This document shows, piece after piece, positions 50,801 through 60,377 of a stretch of DNA of 64,000 nt. Position numbers and translations under genes: made by a program. Below the pieces are notes generated by a model. The model ran no database searches, was not told the origin of the DNA, and saw only the letters and a list, made by a program, of their open reading frames with translations. The first letter of the stretch is position 1, and each line of letters opens with the position of its first letter. This stretch comes from Clavulina sp. PMI_390 (Eukaryota > Basidiomycota > Agaricomycetes > Cantharellales > Hydnaceae): NCBI GenBank assembly GCA_015039315.1, contig WIDE01000019.1, positions 279,613 to 343,612 of the forward strand, given 5' to 3'.

Positions 50801-51373
50801 ATGTCTTGACGAGTGCACGTCGGTCTCAGCTCTCGCCAATATGTACATTGCGGAGAGTCGCAAATCCTACGACGGTGTAAGTTGATGTCGCCTCCACCAG
50901 CAGAACGCTATGTCTGATTATCTGCTTCCCTGCTTTAGTCAAACCCTGAGGCTGCATTCCTTAAAGGCCATCTCGCGATCTTGCTTGGCCTTCTATGCGA
51001 TGGCGCCAATCCTTCGGACATATCCACTGTCATTGGCCTCCTTCCAAATGCGGCCGATGACGAGCGCTCTACCAAGCTCGAAGCCCTTATCGAAACTATT
51101 CGAGAGTTCACAGTGCTCTACACCGATCTTGCACGAGGATTTGCGAAGGCAATCCAGACTCGCAACCGGCGTAATGAGGTCAATTCGAGTGCTGGGGATG
51201 ATGACGAGGTCCCCGACGATGATGAAATAGGCTTGCCTCAATCCACTGATTCCGTCGCACATCTCCCGACTACCTTCGGAGAGGACGAGGGACACGCAGG
51301 AGAGAAGGGAATCGAACTAGCCGAGCGGGTGATTCGAGTTCTCGCTGATATCGCAGAGCAGTCTGAGTTTTGA
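47874..51373 (+). CDS. WAPL: WAPL cohesin-release factor (Wings apart-like)
   Basis: Unloads cohesin from chromosomes together with Pds5. The N-terminal about 400 residues are basic, Ser/Pro-rich and disordered. The WAPL domain starts near 49060 (RTYGSVRSFLAPIPPP). It continues with QHESYADLRKKYRIDMSSDD, GEMRDKGENRRFMDDMGYLL, EGLSPQMSLSVRRLSAIKLV, then helical repeats through several exons. The last exon holds FLKGHLAILLGLLCDGANPS and ERSTKLEALIETIREFTVLY, ending ...EQSEF at 51373. Introns lie near 48513-48571, 49371-49427, 49542-49606, 49815-49873, 49930-49996 and later. Start: the ATG at 47874 gives MPITYSKAARLRV. This ATG overlaps the start of RRG7 by 8 bp. A decayed copy of part of the last exon occurs at about 53189-53274. 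Confidence 0.88.
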
Positions 51374-52172
51374 TTTTGATAATCATACCTCGGTCGAACG
51401 TTAAGGAGCTGGAGTGTATTTTAGGCGGGCTGCAATGTTTGCCCTTGATGGCCATCGATCAACTCTCTCGACTCTCACCAAGGGTCATCATTTCCTCATG
51501 CGGCTCTATCGTCCTCCCTTCCACCTTCGTCACTCATGTCGTACGCGTCGCGCGCAACAAAACACCCCATCTCCTTTATTCTACGCTCGCGTCAAGCCCC
51601 ACAAACGACCTTATTGAGATACCAGCTTCGATAACATGCACTGCTTGATGTTTGGCGAGAAGAAAAAAAAAAAAAAAAGTCCAAATCCATCAATTGTGTA
51701 GCCAACATCATGGTCTCGCTTCGACCTTCAGAGCACCTACACCTCTCACTCTGATATGATGATAAATCATATCCTTATCCTACGGAAGCGTTTCATTCGC
51801 CCCTATACTCCAGAGCATGCCGCCAATGGGCCGAAAAGTTCCCAATGAAATCTCTTTGTCCCAGCTGTCAGCTCGTCTCAGAATTAGGCGATGGTCTGAT
51901 CCTCCCGGAGACACTACGGCAAGAACTCAAGATCGAATCGGCTAAATGAGCTAATGAGATGATGCGGCAATCTCGAACCTTCGCTATGATCCTACCACCT
52001 CGCTCCAGATCCTTCACTTTTACTGCATGCCATTCGTCGCTTAGCTGGTATTTCATTACCGCTCACAGTTCCAGTTCGGGTATTCATTATCATACATTGG
52101 TGTACATGTACCACAGATTTGTGTCGCCCGGTACTTCAAGCCAACGTTGATCCGCATCATCTTTCCAAGTGG
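51374..52172. other. Intergenic region between WAPL and the cysteine-rich array
   Basis: About 800 bp between convergent genes. It contains a run of 16 adenines at 51663-51678 and otherwise only short ORFs without recognisable products. Confidence 0.5.
51663..51678 (+). repeat. Poly-A tract, 16 nt
   Basis: Sixteen consecutive A about 290 bp after the WAPL stop. It could be a chance homopolymer or the mark of a retroposed tail. No target-site duplication was recognised around it. Confidence 0.7.
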
Positions 52173-52584
52173 TTATTGTTCTGTACTTTCCTTACCGCAT
52201 CCACACTGTTCCATGCACTTTGAAGCTTTATCATGACATCTTTGCAAACATAATGCGTTGCCTAAATCAAAGGGGGATCCAACTACAGACCGAGGACATT
52301 CAACCTCGCACTGGAAGACGCACTTGAGGGAGCATCCGCTATTGAAGTACGCGTGAGGAACGCTGTAATATACGAATTGCAGTTGACGTCAGAACATACG
52401 TGTCACAAGCTCGCGTCTCGAGACGGTGGCTGTCAACACTACCCAGAACATTGGGTTGTGGGCTATAGCAAACACGGTGGATCAGAACACGCAGGTATAG
52501 CCCTAGCTAAATGGTCTAGACCAACATCGCAAATGCACCAGCGACGCAGGCTAAGAGTGTGGTGATAAAGAAGCTGGAATGCAT
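52173..52584 (-). CDS. Small secreted cysteine-rich protein, array copy 1
   Basis: Three exons (52526-52584, 52400-52462, 52173-52362) give 103 residues; both introns are in phase 2. Exon 1 encodes a signal peptide (MHSSFFITTLLACVAGAFA). Exon 2 (63 nt) has a short propeptide-like segment ending in LETRACDT, which is shared with the other two copies. Exon 3 holds nine of the ten cysteines, in pairs (GCSLKCVFQCEVEC, LCLQRCHDKASKCMEQCGC). It is the most diverged copy: longer loops, and a different last 10 residues. Extracellular location is predicted from the signal peptide. The function is unknown; such proteins in plant- or insect-associated basidiomycetes include effectors and antimicrobial peptides. 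A TATA-like CATAAAG lies about 70 bp upstream. Confidence 0.75.
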
Positions 52585-52710
52585 CGGTGGTGCTTTGTCT
52601 AAGGAAGGTGATTCCAGCGAGGATGGTAGTTTTAGTGACCACTACCTCTCGTGCTTTATGGGCTCCCCTTCGCGTCAATCGCGGGGAATTGGCCCCATCG
52701 AACAGCTAGA

Positions 52711-52735
52711 GACGAGGACTTGACAGATAGGGGCC
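52711..52735 (-). promoter_or_regulatory. Array upstream motif, copy 1
   Basis: Plus-strand gacgaggacttgacagatag followed by ggg, about 127 bp upstream of the start codon of array copy 1. It matches near-identical segments at the same distance from copies 2 and 3, so it is either a conserved promoter element or a remnant of recent duplication. Confidence 0.55.
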
Positions 52736-53188
52736 ACGAAGGCTTTTTCCCTCAGCTCTTCGGTCAGGTTCCATTGCCCATAACCAGACAAACTTCTTTC
52801 TCCCTGCACAGGATGAGGCCCTCCGCGGGCGTCTGTTCCGCCATGATCCCAACGCTCCCGCCGCCTCGCTTACCAAGGGGAAAGCTCGCGTATCGTCTAT
52901 CGACCCCCAAGTGGCACGGCTATGCCCCACGCAATCCGTCGCGCTAAAGAAACCGACCTCAGACCATCGAAGAGAAGCCAGAATAAGAATGAAGGAAGTG
53001 TCAACACATGAACACAGCACATCAAGCGTTATTTCTCACATGCCTGGCCAAACATAACAGATTGCGTCCTCACATCGGTTGCAGCGGTTTAACGATGACG
53101 CACTACACCTTGGCACATAGAGCGATCAATAGACACATCCTAGCCCTGCAACCCCGATGACGCTTGCAGCTGCTCAGAATACGAGCCC

Positions 53189-53274
53189 TCAACTAAGCTC
53201 GAAGCCCTGCTTGAACCATCGCCCGCGCTCTATATTGATGTTGCGTGAGATTTTGCGAGGGCGATCGAAACCTT
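53189..53274 (+). pseudogene. Decayed fragment of the WAPL 3' exon
   Basis: This stretch aligns with WAPL coding near 51068-51161. Shared blocks include aagctcgaagccc, gctcta, gatgttgc/gatcttgc and tttgcga-ggc-atc. Read in the same frame it gives STKLEALLEP, then ALYIDVA, a stop (TGA), DFARAIET, against STKLEALIET, VLYTDLA, GFAKAIQT in WAPL. About 9 nt are missing in the middle, and one in-frame stop is present. It is a non-functional relic lying between array copies 1 and 2, 80 bp beyond the stop of copy 2. Confidence 0.7.
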
Positions 53275-53354
53275 AACCCTCGTATCATTTCATGACCCTA
53301 AATTACATTCGTTGACACCATCGCCTTTTCACCATAACCTCCTTCGCCTCTCCC

Positions 53355-53746
53355 TCAACATCCAACACACTTTCTAACGCATTCCACTCCGAATTCATCG
53401 CATTTCGCCCGACAGGTTGTCGCCTTTACTGGATCGCTGAATCCTGAGCAGCTATAGTTGCATTGGCCCACCTGTTGGCTGCATTTGATCCCGCATTGGC
53501 TATTACATAAGATATAAAGTACATTATTCTCCTTGTGAGCTATAGCTTTGACTTTCGGCAGCACTTACATGTCACAGGCTCGCGTCTCGAGATGATGATC
53601 GTCAGAGCCGTCTAGGACATTGGCATGTGGCCTGTTATAAGTATGCAGTGTCAGCATATGCGATTGTCGCCTGGGATGAAACGGACTGACATAGCAAACG
53701 CATAAGCGATGCATGTCAGGGCAGTGGTGATGGAGAGAAAGCGCAT
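53355..53746 (-). CDS. Small secreted cysteine-rich protein, array copy 2
   Basis: Three exons (53691-53746, 53569-53631, 53355-53499) give 87 residues, with phase-2 introns at the same places as copies 1 and 3. The signal peptide is MRFLSITTALTCIAYAFA. Exon 2 is 63 nt and begins MPHANVLDGSDD, ending LETRACD. The mature part has ten cysteines with spacing 3-3-6-3-11-3-6-3-2, including CSQQVGQC, TTCRAKC and VECVRKCVGC. It is closest to copy 3 (same loop lengths; shared CSQ-VGQC, CRAKC and EFG/VFG-ECV). A TATA-like TATAAAG lies about 53-59 bp before the ATG (53799-53805). The function is unknown. Confidence 0.8.
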
Positions 53747-54857
53747 TGAGAGTGACTTGTGAGGGGACTTAGTCTTTCTGACACCACTTTCCCCTCCACT
53801 TTATAGGCACACTCCTCGGTGATGGAAATAGTCTTCCCCGGGAAATTTATCTGCCGAAAGACATCACTCTAACTTCCTTGACGAGGGCTTGACAGATAAG
53901 AGCCGGCGAATCCCAAGCTTCTTTTGATGATATGTGCTCAACATCTTCGATACTTGGTCACACCTAGAAGCATAAAAAGGTTTCACCTGATCAAACTTAG
54001 ACTACTGGATGTTCCGTGTTGGCCGCTCATGAGACCGACCGCTCGTACGATATGCCTCGAAACCCTACAGTGAGCTTCAGTGACAAGGCGAATAACTATG
54101 CGATGCGTGTCACTAGTTAAGGGATGCAGACTCGCCATTCTACCCCGCTTTGTGTTTCTTGTTATCACACCAGCATCCCGGGGCGGGCTTCAGTAGTGCT
54201 TCGGAGCCTTGGGCGGGAGATCTTTCCTGGGACCTGTTGACATTCAAGATTGGCGGAATATCGCGTCAATAGCCGCTGGCGCCATCGTACAATGGCATGT
54301 GCGACGTCCCTTGGTCTATTGAGGTTCAAATTCCTCTGCCACATGGGACTGATATCGCCGATGACTTCAGGTTATATCGCGCGGCTGCGTATGAACTACC
54401 CCAAGATCATCATGTCACTGACCTTAATCAATCAAGTGTTTGACATTGGGCTGCAAGAAATTGCCAGAGTTTATGGGCTGTTTACTAGCTATGACAATCT
54501 CAGCCAAAAGATTCGAAACTTTCATCCACTTGAAGCACTCTCCCGGGTTATTGGCTATCATCTTTATACTTAACGGGAACATATGACCTCACCCAATATC
54601 TCCAAAATAAACGGGATTTTCCAATACTAATCAGTCCTACATTCACCTGCTCACTAACCCTCTCGTGAGCGTGACCTACGGCAAGATTCTACTCAAATAG
54701 GTGGGGACAGCAATCCAGTGGTTCACCATCCAGCGCTAAATCCAGGCATTGGTGAACTAGGATTTCAGGCGACAAAAACAGTATGATCCCGAGACCCTAG
54801 GTTATTACATTGAGTGATACCAACTTCATTTGAGTCGCACTTTCCTCCATCTCTTCC
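53747..54857. other. Spacer between array copies 2 and 3
   Basis: About 1.1 kb. Copy 2's TATA box and upstream motif are at its left end. A plus-strand open stretch at 54250-54573 has no recognisable family and is not called as a gene. No WAPL-like relic was found here. Confidence 0.5.
53880..53904 (-). promoter_or_regulatory. Array upstream motif, copy 2
   Basis: Plus-strand gacgagggcttgacagataa followed by gagcc, about 134 bp upstream of the copy 2 start. It corresponds to the motif at 52711-52735. Confidence 0.55.
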
Positions 54858-55245
54858 TCAGACGCACTTGGCACAGCCTGCCACACACTCCGTCCCAAAG
54901 ACGCCACACTTCGCCCGGCACTCTGTCGCCTGCACTGGTGTAAGTCCTGAAGAGCAGCTGGCCATGCATTGTCCAACGCGTTGGCTACATGAGCTTTGAC
55001 AATCCCTACTATAGAACATGCAATGTTAAACACCCCAGCTTGCAGGACGTTTCCTAATGGAGACTCACAGGCTGCAGGCTCGTGTTTCGAGAAGAGAATT
55101 GTCAGACCCGCCTAGGGCATTCGCATGTGGCCTAATTGGAATATGAGATTCAAAATAGCCTCGGGACAACCCGAATGAATCAGACTTACAGAGCAAACGC
55201 ATGAGCGAGGCAGACCAAGATCACGGTGATTGAGACGAAGCGCAT
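54858..55245 (-). CDS. Small secreted cysteine-rich protein, array copy 3
   Basis: Three exons (55190-55245, 55069-55131, 54858-55008) give 89 residues; both introns are in phase 2. The signal peptide is MRFVSITVILVCLAHAFA. The 63-nt exon 2 reads LPHANALGGSDNSLLETRAC. The mature region has ten cysteines with spacing 4-3-6-3-11-3-6-3-2 (CQSSCSQRVGQCMASC, TECRAKCGVFGTECVAGCAK). The C-x3-C pairs separated by six residues suggest short disulphide-linked helical hairpins. A TATATTTA-type box lies about 45 bp upstream (55288-55295). The function is not known; secretion and the cysteine framework are the only supported properties. Confidence 0.8.
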
Positions 55246-55898
55246 TGTTGACGGGGGTGATTTCTTGAGGCCCATTCTTCACCGTCATATTTATATGCTC
55301 CCTCCTGGTACACAATTGGAAATCTTGTTCCGGACGAAGCTGACCGCTGAGCGATGTCATGCCGCCTTTTACTCACACCCGGGGACGAAGATTGACAAAT
55401 AGGGGTCAGTGCATCTCAAGCTTCTGACGGTAATATGCATACAGTCAAACCAATCGTGTGTCACATTGGACGGGACATCTCCATGAGCCTTCCTTATGGC
55501 GAAATCTCACCTGACGAAACTTGCATATGCTCAACGTCCATGAGTATATAGTTGTTCTTCATCCTTCTTCCACGTATTTTTCATTCGTTTGAGACTTCTG
55601 AGGCGTGGCCAAAGTCGTCAAGACCCTGGGTCCTAAAATTATGATTGGCTGAGCCCTACGTGTCCCTGGGTTACATCATTCCTTCTCCTCTTGACAACGA
55701 ATGCAGGGGCTCGACACGCAGCGCTGATTGTATTACCCACATCCCAGGCTTCTCCCGGTCATGATGGTATGCTGTTCCATGATTGACAGTGTAGATTACT
55801 TATACACCATCGCGATTTGTTACACAATCTTGGAAATTTTTCACACTATCTGCAGGGCTCCCGCGCTTCTCTGAGACGCACCGGGTATCATAGGAGGT
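55246..55898. other. Upstream region of array copy 3
   Basis: About 650 bp with the TATA-like box and upstream motif of copy 3, then the 3' end region of the MetE-like gene. No ORF of note. Confidence 0.5.
55384..55408 (-). promoter_or_regulatory. Array upstream motif, copy 3
   Basis: Plus-strand gacgaagattgacaaatagg followed by ggtc, about 139 bp upstream of the copy 3 start. It corresponds to the motifs upstream of copies 1 and 2. The following ctcaagcttct is also shared with copy 2 (cccaagcttct). Confidence 0.55.
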
Positions 55899-57363
55899 TC
55901 AAGCCTGCCCTGAGCTCTTGGATGACCAGACTTCGTCTGCTATTTCGCGAATTAGAGCGAGTTTCTTCCATTGGTCTTCCTCCCGGATTGCATTGCCATG
56001 ATATGTCGACTGTAATCCCAGAATTCATCAACAGAAGTAAGCACATGATACGAGAGGTAGTGAGTTGGTTCAGGCGTTACGCTTTCTGGAGCGGACTCAC
56101 CGAGAATCCACATTGGGTACTCAGGGCTAGTTGATTGAGCCCCCCTTTACAGAACTTCGACGCCTCGTTGATGCGGCGAATGATTTGCCCTTTGTCCTCT
56201 AGATCACTGAATTTGGACGACAGCAGACCAAGGACCACCTTGCGCCCTGGAACGAGGAAGCGAAGTGGTTCGAAATTCCCCGCACGATCGGACTCCCATT
56301 CAAGGTACAAGACATCGAGCTTAATGTCCTCAAAGATCGTCTTTGCCACTGGCTCGTAGCCGCCTGTGATATTGTGTCAGTCAACCTAAGCTATAAATCT
56401 CATCCAGTCGTGGAGCTACAGTCGTACCCGAAGCAAAGAATCGAGACCTGAAGTTCCCTCGGCAGAGATGCATGCCGATCACGAGGTCGCTTGGTCGATC
56501 CTGGATGCAGGCGTTGATCAATGCGGCATAGCGATCTGGTAGTGATTCCTGGTACGTCATTAGATGGAACCCTCAGATTATGACGAACGAGCCGAGATAC
56601 TCACAACATCATCCCCTCGTTCCGCGACACTGGCTCGCATTTTGGCGTCGCAGAGATAAGCCAAGTTCGTATCGTCGAGCTGAATGAACCGGCAACCAGC
56701 ATCATAAAGTGATCTAATTTCCGCTCGATAGGCAGCAACAAGATCGGCAAAGAAATCATCCAGCTACTCAGGCAGATGGAATCGATTCATCGTGAGAGGC
56801 TTGAAGTTCACTCAGAAGCAAATCACTCACTTCTGGATAAACCTCTTGCGAAATAGCGGCACGACCTCCTCGGAAATGTGCCATGGTTGGGGACGGTATA
56901 CAAACCTTGGGAACTGCACTCCCAGCACGCGCCTTCAGGAAGAGAAAATCATCCAGCTGTATCGGGCGCACATGGCGAATCTTGCCCGTAATGGTCAGCA
57001 CAGGTGGAGTCCAGTTGGCATCTCCAGTATCGAGGTTGTTATGGCTGACAGTGACCCCTAAAAGGACCGATAAATAAGATTATTTGAATGTTCACCAAAG
57101 TATTTGCCACCTTCGAGCTGCTGAAGGAAGTCGAGGTGGAAATATGCACGCCGAGCTTCCCCATCAGTAACGACCGGCATTCCGACCGCTAGCTGCTTCG
57201 CGACTAGTCCTGCAATCGTGCGATCCTCGACAGCTCTCAGCTCAGCTTTAGATACCTCATGCTTTTCAGCACCGAGTCGGGCACGTAGTAGCTCCTCAGT
57301 GCGAAGGTAGGAACCGGGGTGATCAAAATGCAGGCGGTTAAGAATTGCTGCTTTATCAGACAT
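55899..57363 (-). CDS. MetE-like cobalamin-independent methyltransferase (single C-terminal-type domain)
   Basis: Relative of the C-terminal half of cobalamin-independent methionine synthase, a stand-alone zinc methyltransferase of about 375 residues. The start MSDKAAILNRLHFDHPGSYL (ATG at 57363) carries the typical DHPGSYLR motif, followed by RAVEDRTIAGLVAKQLAVGM and VVTDGEARRAYFHLDFLQQL. Further exons give VCIPSPTMAHFRGG, AGCRFIQLDDTNLAYLCDAK, VIGMHLCRGNFRSRF (His and Cys zinc ligands), LYLEWESDRAGNFEPLRFL (Glu ligand) and GGLNQLALSTQCGFS (second Cys ligand). A last exon (STYHGNAIREEDQWKKLALI) ends at 55899. All four presumed zinc ligands are present, so it should be active. The methyl donor and acceptor are not predictable; full-length Met6-type enzymes are a separate group. 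Confidence 0.88.
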
Positions 57364-57724
57364 AGTAAATCGGTGGAGGGTGGGTGAGCGCGCTCTTGGT
57401 TCTCGAGGCGCAAAGTCTTTATAATAGATGGGCGGCAGTTCCGTTCTCCCAGTAGAATGAGTGACGCTACACTATCGGGAGCTATGAGCACTCCCGAAGT
57501 CACTTGACTGGGGTAAGCAGGCCGAACAGGTTCAATAAGGAAGCCGGCTGAATTATTCTACAAGATGGGAATAAGTGAGGCGCAAGATTTCGCGAGTGGG
57601 TTGTGTTCACGTTGCCGAAATCGACCGGGAAGAAGGCAAAAGACGAGGTGAAGCATTAGAAGGAGACCGGAGTATATGGATACAGTCGGCTGGCGTTGTC
57701 ATGGTGGCCAGGTACGAATGAACT
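57364..57724. other. Intergenic spacer
   Basis: About 360 bp between the MetE-like start and the CIA1 stop, both on the minus strand. It holds the MetE-like promoter. No defined motif was seen. Confidence 0.5.
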
Positions 57725-59087
57725 TCATGTTGGAGATATCTTCCACACCTGGATGACTCCATCGTCTCCTGCGGTGGCAAGTAGATCCTGAAAGCCTTCC
57801 TGAGGGCACCAAGCCACGGCGTTGACATCAGCATCCCCATGGGTGTCGGGAATAGAGGTGATCAAGTCATGGTGGACCATTGGAGGCTCCTCTGGAGCGG
57901 ATTGGTCCTGAGAAGGTCATTCAAGGGTCAGCGGAAGTAGAACTCTCACACTAATCGCTTACCCATATCCTCCAAATCTTCGTCGCTCCATCCCCGCCGA
58001 CGCTGGCGAGCCACCCAACCTCTGAGTCTGAGGGATTTCCTTGTGCGTTGGTCCAGGAGATGCAATAAATTGTGCGCTCATGGGCGTTAGGGATAGTAAG
58101 CTGACATGACCACTGCTCCTTAGTTGCTCCTGGGGGGCCGTGTGCCCGGGGTACTCGCTCCCGCATCCAAATTTTAATACTGAGATCGTCCGAGCATGAT
58201 GCGAGGTATTTCCCGGAAGGAGAAAAAGCCACCGACCAGACCGTCGAGGTATGTCCTGTCAGGGTATCGAACGGAAACCAGTCATCTTCTGGATCATCAA
58301 GATATAACTTGATTGTGTCGTCATAAGAGGCGGAGGCAAGGATCTCAAGAAAGAAAGCAAGGATAGCGGAGGTATTTGTGACCAAAAGTTACGTCAAGTT
58401 TATTGAATGGGCTCACCTCCTCTTTTGGGTGCCAAGCAACACACTTGACATCTTGAGAATGCTCCATCAAGACACTCATGCACTCAAAATCGGCGTCAGG
58501 CTGGACTAATGGACAGGAGAAACTCAACAACCTGTGTGACAGATTTCAAAGTGGTATATTTAGCAAACTCGCCTTCCCAGACCCATACACTCTTATCTCG
58601 ACTACAACTGGCAAGGAGCCCACCATTGTACGAATACGCAACACTCTTGCATTCACTTTCATGACCTTCCAGCGTGCTCGCACATTCCCATTCGCCAGAG
58701 GCGGGGCCTTCGGCTTCGTCATCATTTTGTGCCCTTTCCCAGATCGCAACTGTGGAGTCGAAAGATGCAGTGGCCAGCGACGTCCCAGATGGGGACCAGG
58801 CTATGCCCCGGACAGTCCGCGTATGACCGGTCGGGATTACGGTAGCGAGTTGGAATCTCGCTTCTTCTAACGATCCGTTCAAGGTCGAATAATGATAGAG
58901 TCTAACAGATTTGTCAGACGAACATGACGCAAGAAGAGGTTGAGTCGGATTCCAGGCGACATTCCAGGCCCGATCTTGATGACCTATGACCAGTCCGATC
59001 AGCCATCGGCACACAGGTGAGCATGTTAATGCGAGAACCTTCCAGCTTTGCGACAGATTTCAGAGTCCATGGCCGATCGCTTGACAT
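57725..59087 (-). CDS. CIA1: Cytosolic iron-sulfur assembly WD40 protein CIA1/CIAO1
   Basis: Seven-bladed WD40 targeting subunit that delivers Fe-S clusters to cytosolic and nuclear apoproteins. The start MSSDRPWTLKSVAKLEG (ATG at 59087) is joined to GHQDRAWNVAWNPTQPLLAS by a short intron near 58988-59035. Blades follow: SCSSDKSVRLYHY, GHTRTVRGIAWSPSGTSLAT, LEGHESECKSVAYSYNGGLL, SCSRDKSVWVWE. Next come DVKCVAWHPKEE, LASASYDDTIKLYLDDPEDD, GHTSTVWSVAFSPSGKYLAS and HERTIYCISWTNAQGNPSDS. The last blade is DADVNAVAWCPQEGFQDLLA, then DDGVIQVWKI, with the stop at 57725. The order LASCSRDKSVWVWE followed by LASASYDDTIKLY is distinctive for this family. There are four or five exons. Confidence 0.93.
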
Positions 59088-60377
59088 TTTCGGCGACGCG
59101 ATTGTTTGTGCCGGAGCCGATGTCTCGGCCACAACAATGCAGCCCAAGATTGTCAAGAGCTATAATGATGGGACAAGACAGCAAAGCCAGCAAAAGTTTG
59201 AATATATGCGGCGACCAAAGGTTAAGTAATCTATATTCAGCTCGCATACATCAATATGTGGCCGGACAAACGGTGGAAAGTAAAGTCAGCACCCGCCAAT
59301 CTCCCCGCTGACAGCCACGGCGTGTGTCAGGATCACGATGTAAGGTGAGCCTAGCTGACGGCTGTCAGAGTCTCACTACTCCGCCTTCGCTCGCTGATCT
59401 AGCGAAAGAAGACTAGATAATCATTTCACTCCGCCTTGAGGTAGCTGGAAGTGACAGGCAACTGAAGTCCATCGTTACGCTTAATTTCCCACGCCATATT
59501 CATCACGACCAGCCCCCGATTTTACGTAGGGGGTTAGATAAGAATTAGCTAGGCCAATAGCTCCGCCCAGGCTGAAGATCGAGCGCCGCCCATCAGCGAA
59601 ATCGTGGTGGGTACAAAGTGACTACCCAGGCCTTCGACAAGCAGTCTTTGCGCCTCTTGCAACATGGTATGCAAGGCTACAGCATGCAGTTGACTTTTTG
59701 GGCCGACACTTCTCTCCTCCGCCAACATCTTAATGACTGAGGACCCTGTCGTAGTTGTGGAAGTTTTGTGGTCGTGAAGGCTCTTCATCCCACATTCTCA
59801 AGCAGGTTCCAAAGAAGAGGGCGACAATATCCCCAGATTTGGGCGGGAATTTATTGTGGTGGAGCCATTATTTCGAATGATGTACGTATGGCAATACTGT
59901 GGACGGTCCCTTCTGATCTCGAGAAGAAATGCGGATTATCCGTTCGGTCTGGATGCCTCATAGAGGGTTGGATGAGTCACAATAGAGCACCCGGCTCTGG
60001 AACAAATGTAACTAAAAAGCGCAGTGAGTGGCAGGCTATGGAGATACAACCCAGCATCGCAATCGCAGGGTGCGAAACACCGCCTTCAGTGAAGCACTGT
60101 GGATTTCATGAGGAACGACTAAAAGGGCGCATGACGGCACTTTCGATTTGGGGAGGCTCGGTGGGGCTGCTTGGCAATATAGTAGACGAACGTTGCTTGC
60201 TGGGAGAATAACTACCTGTTTATAGGGCGAATGGTATCATGAGGAAATCCGAGAGCTAACCATTGGTCAATAACAGCAAGAATCCCAAGGAGGACCGATT
60301 GAACCAACCCATCAGTCTCACTCAGTATCAAACACTACATGCTAGAGCTATTCGCGATTCATCGTCTTATGACAGCG
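59088..60377. other. Region upstream of CIA1 with a probable relic of the terminal gene family
   Basis: About 1.3 kb without an intact gene. A short inverted repeat (ctgacagcc near 59308, ggctgtcag near 59359) flanks about 45 bp. A relic of the downstream paralog family is listed separately at 59549-59788. Plus-strand ORFs here are not protein-like. Confidence 0.45.
59549..59788 (-). pseudogene. Possible relic of the 60-64 kb tandem family (copy D)
   Basis: The minus-strand frame contains RLLVEGLGSHFVPTTISLMGGA, which resembles GVLVEGLGPKPITIFGGAEV in paralog A, at both protein and DNA level. The rest of the domain is not recognisable, and the frame closes soon after. This is either a decayed copy or a chance match of about 20 residues; the position next to the array favours the former. 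Confidence 0.4.

Larger units (their letters stand above)
52585..53354. other. Spacer between array copies 1 and 2
   Basis: About 770 bp. It holds the promoter region of copy 1 (with the upstream motif at 52711-52735) and the WAPL-derived relic at 53189-53274. No intact gene was recognised. Confidence 0.55.

Noticed and set aside
54250..54573. Plus-strand ORF of 107 codons between array copies 2 and 3
   Set aside because: No homologue in the window, no splice partner and no signal peptide; treated as chance.
59768..60211. Plus-strand open frame of 147 codons
   Set aside because: No recognisable domain; low-quality composition; lies between CIA1 and the terminal family, where only a minus-strand relic is suggested.
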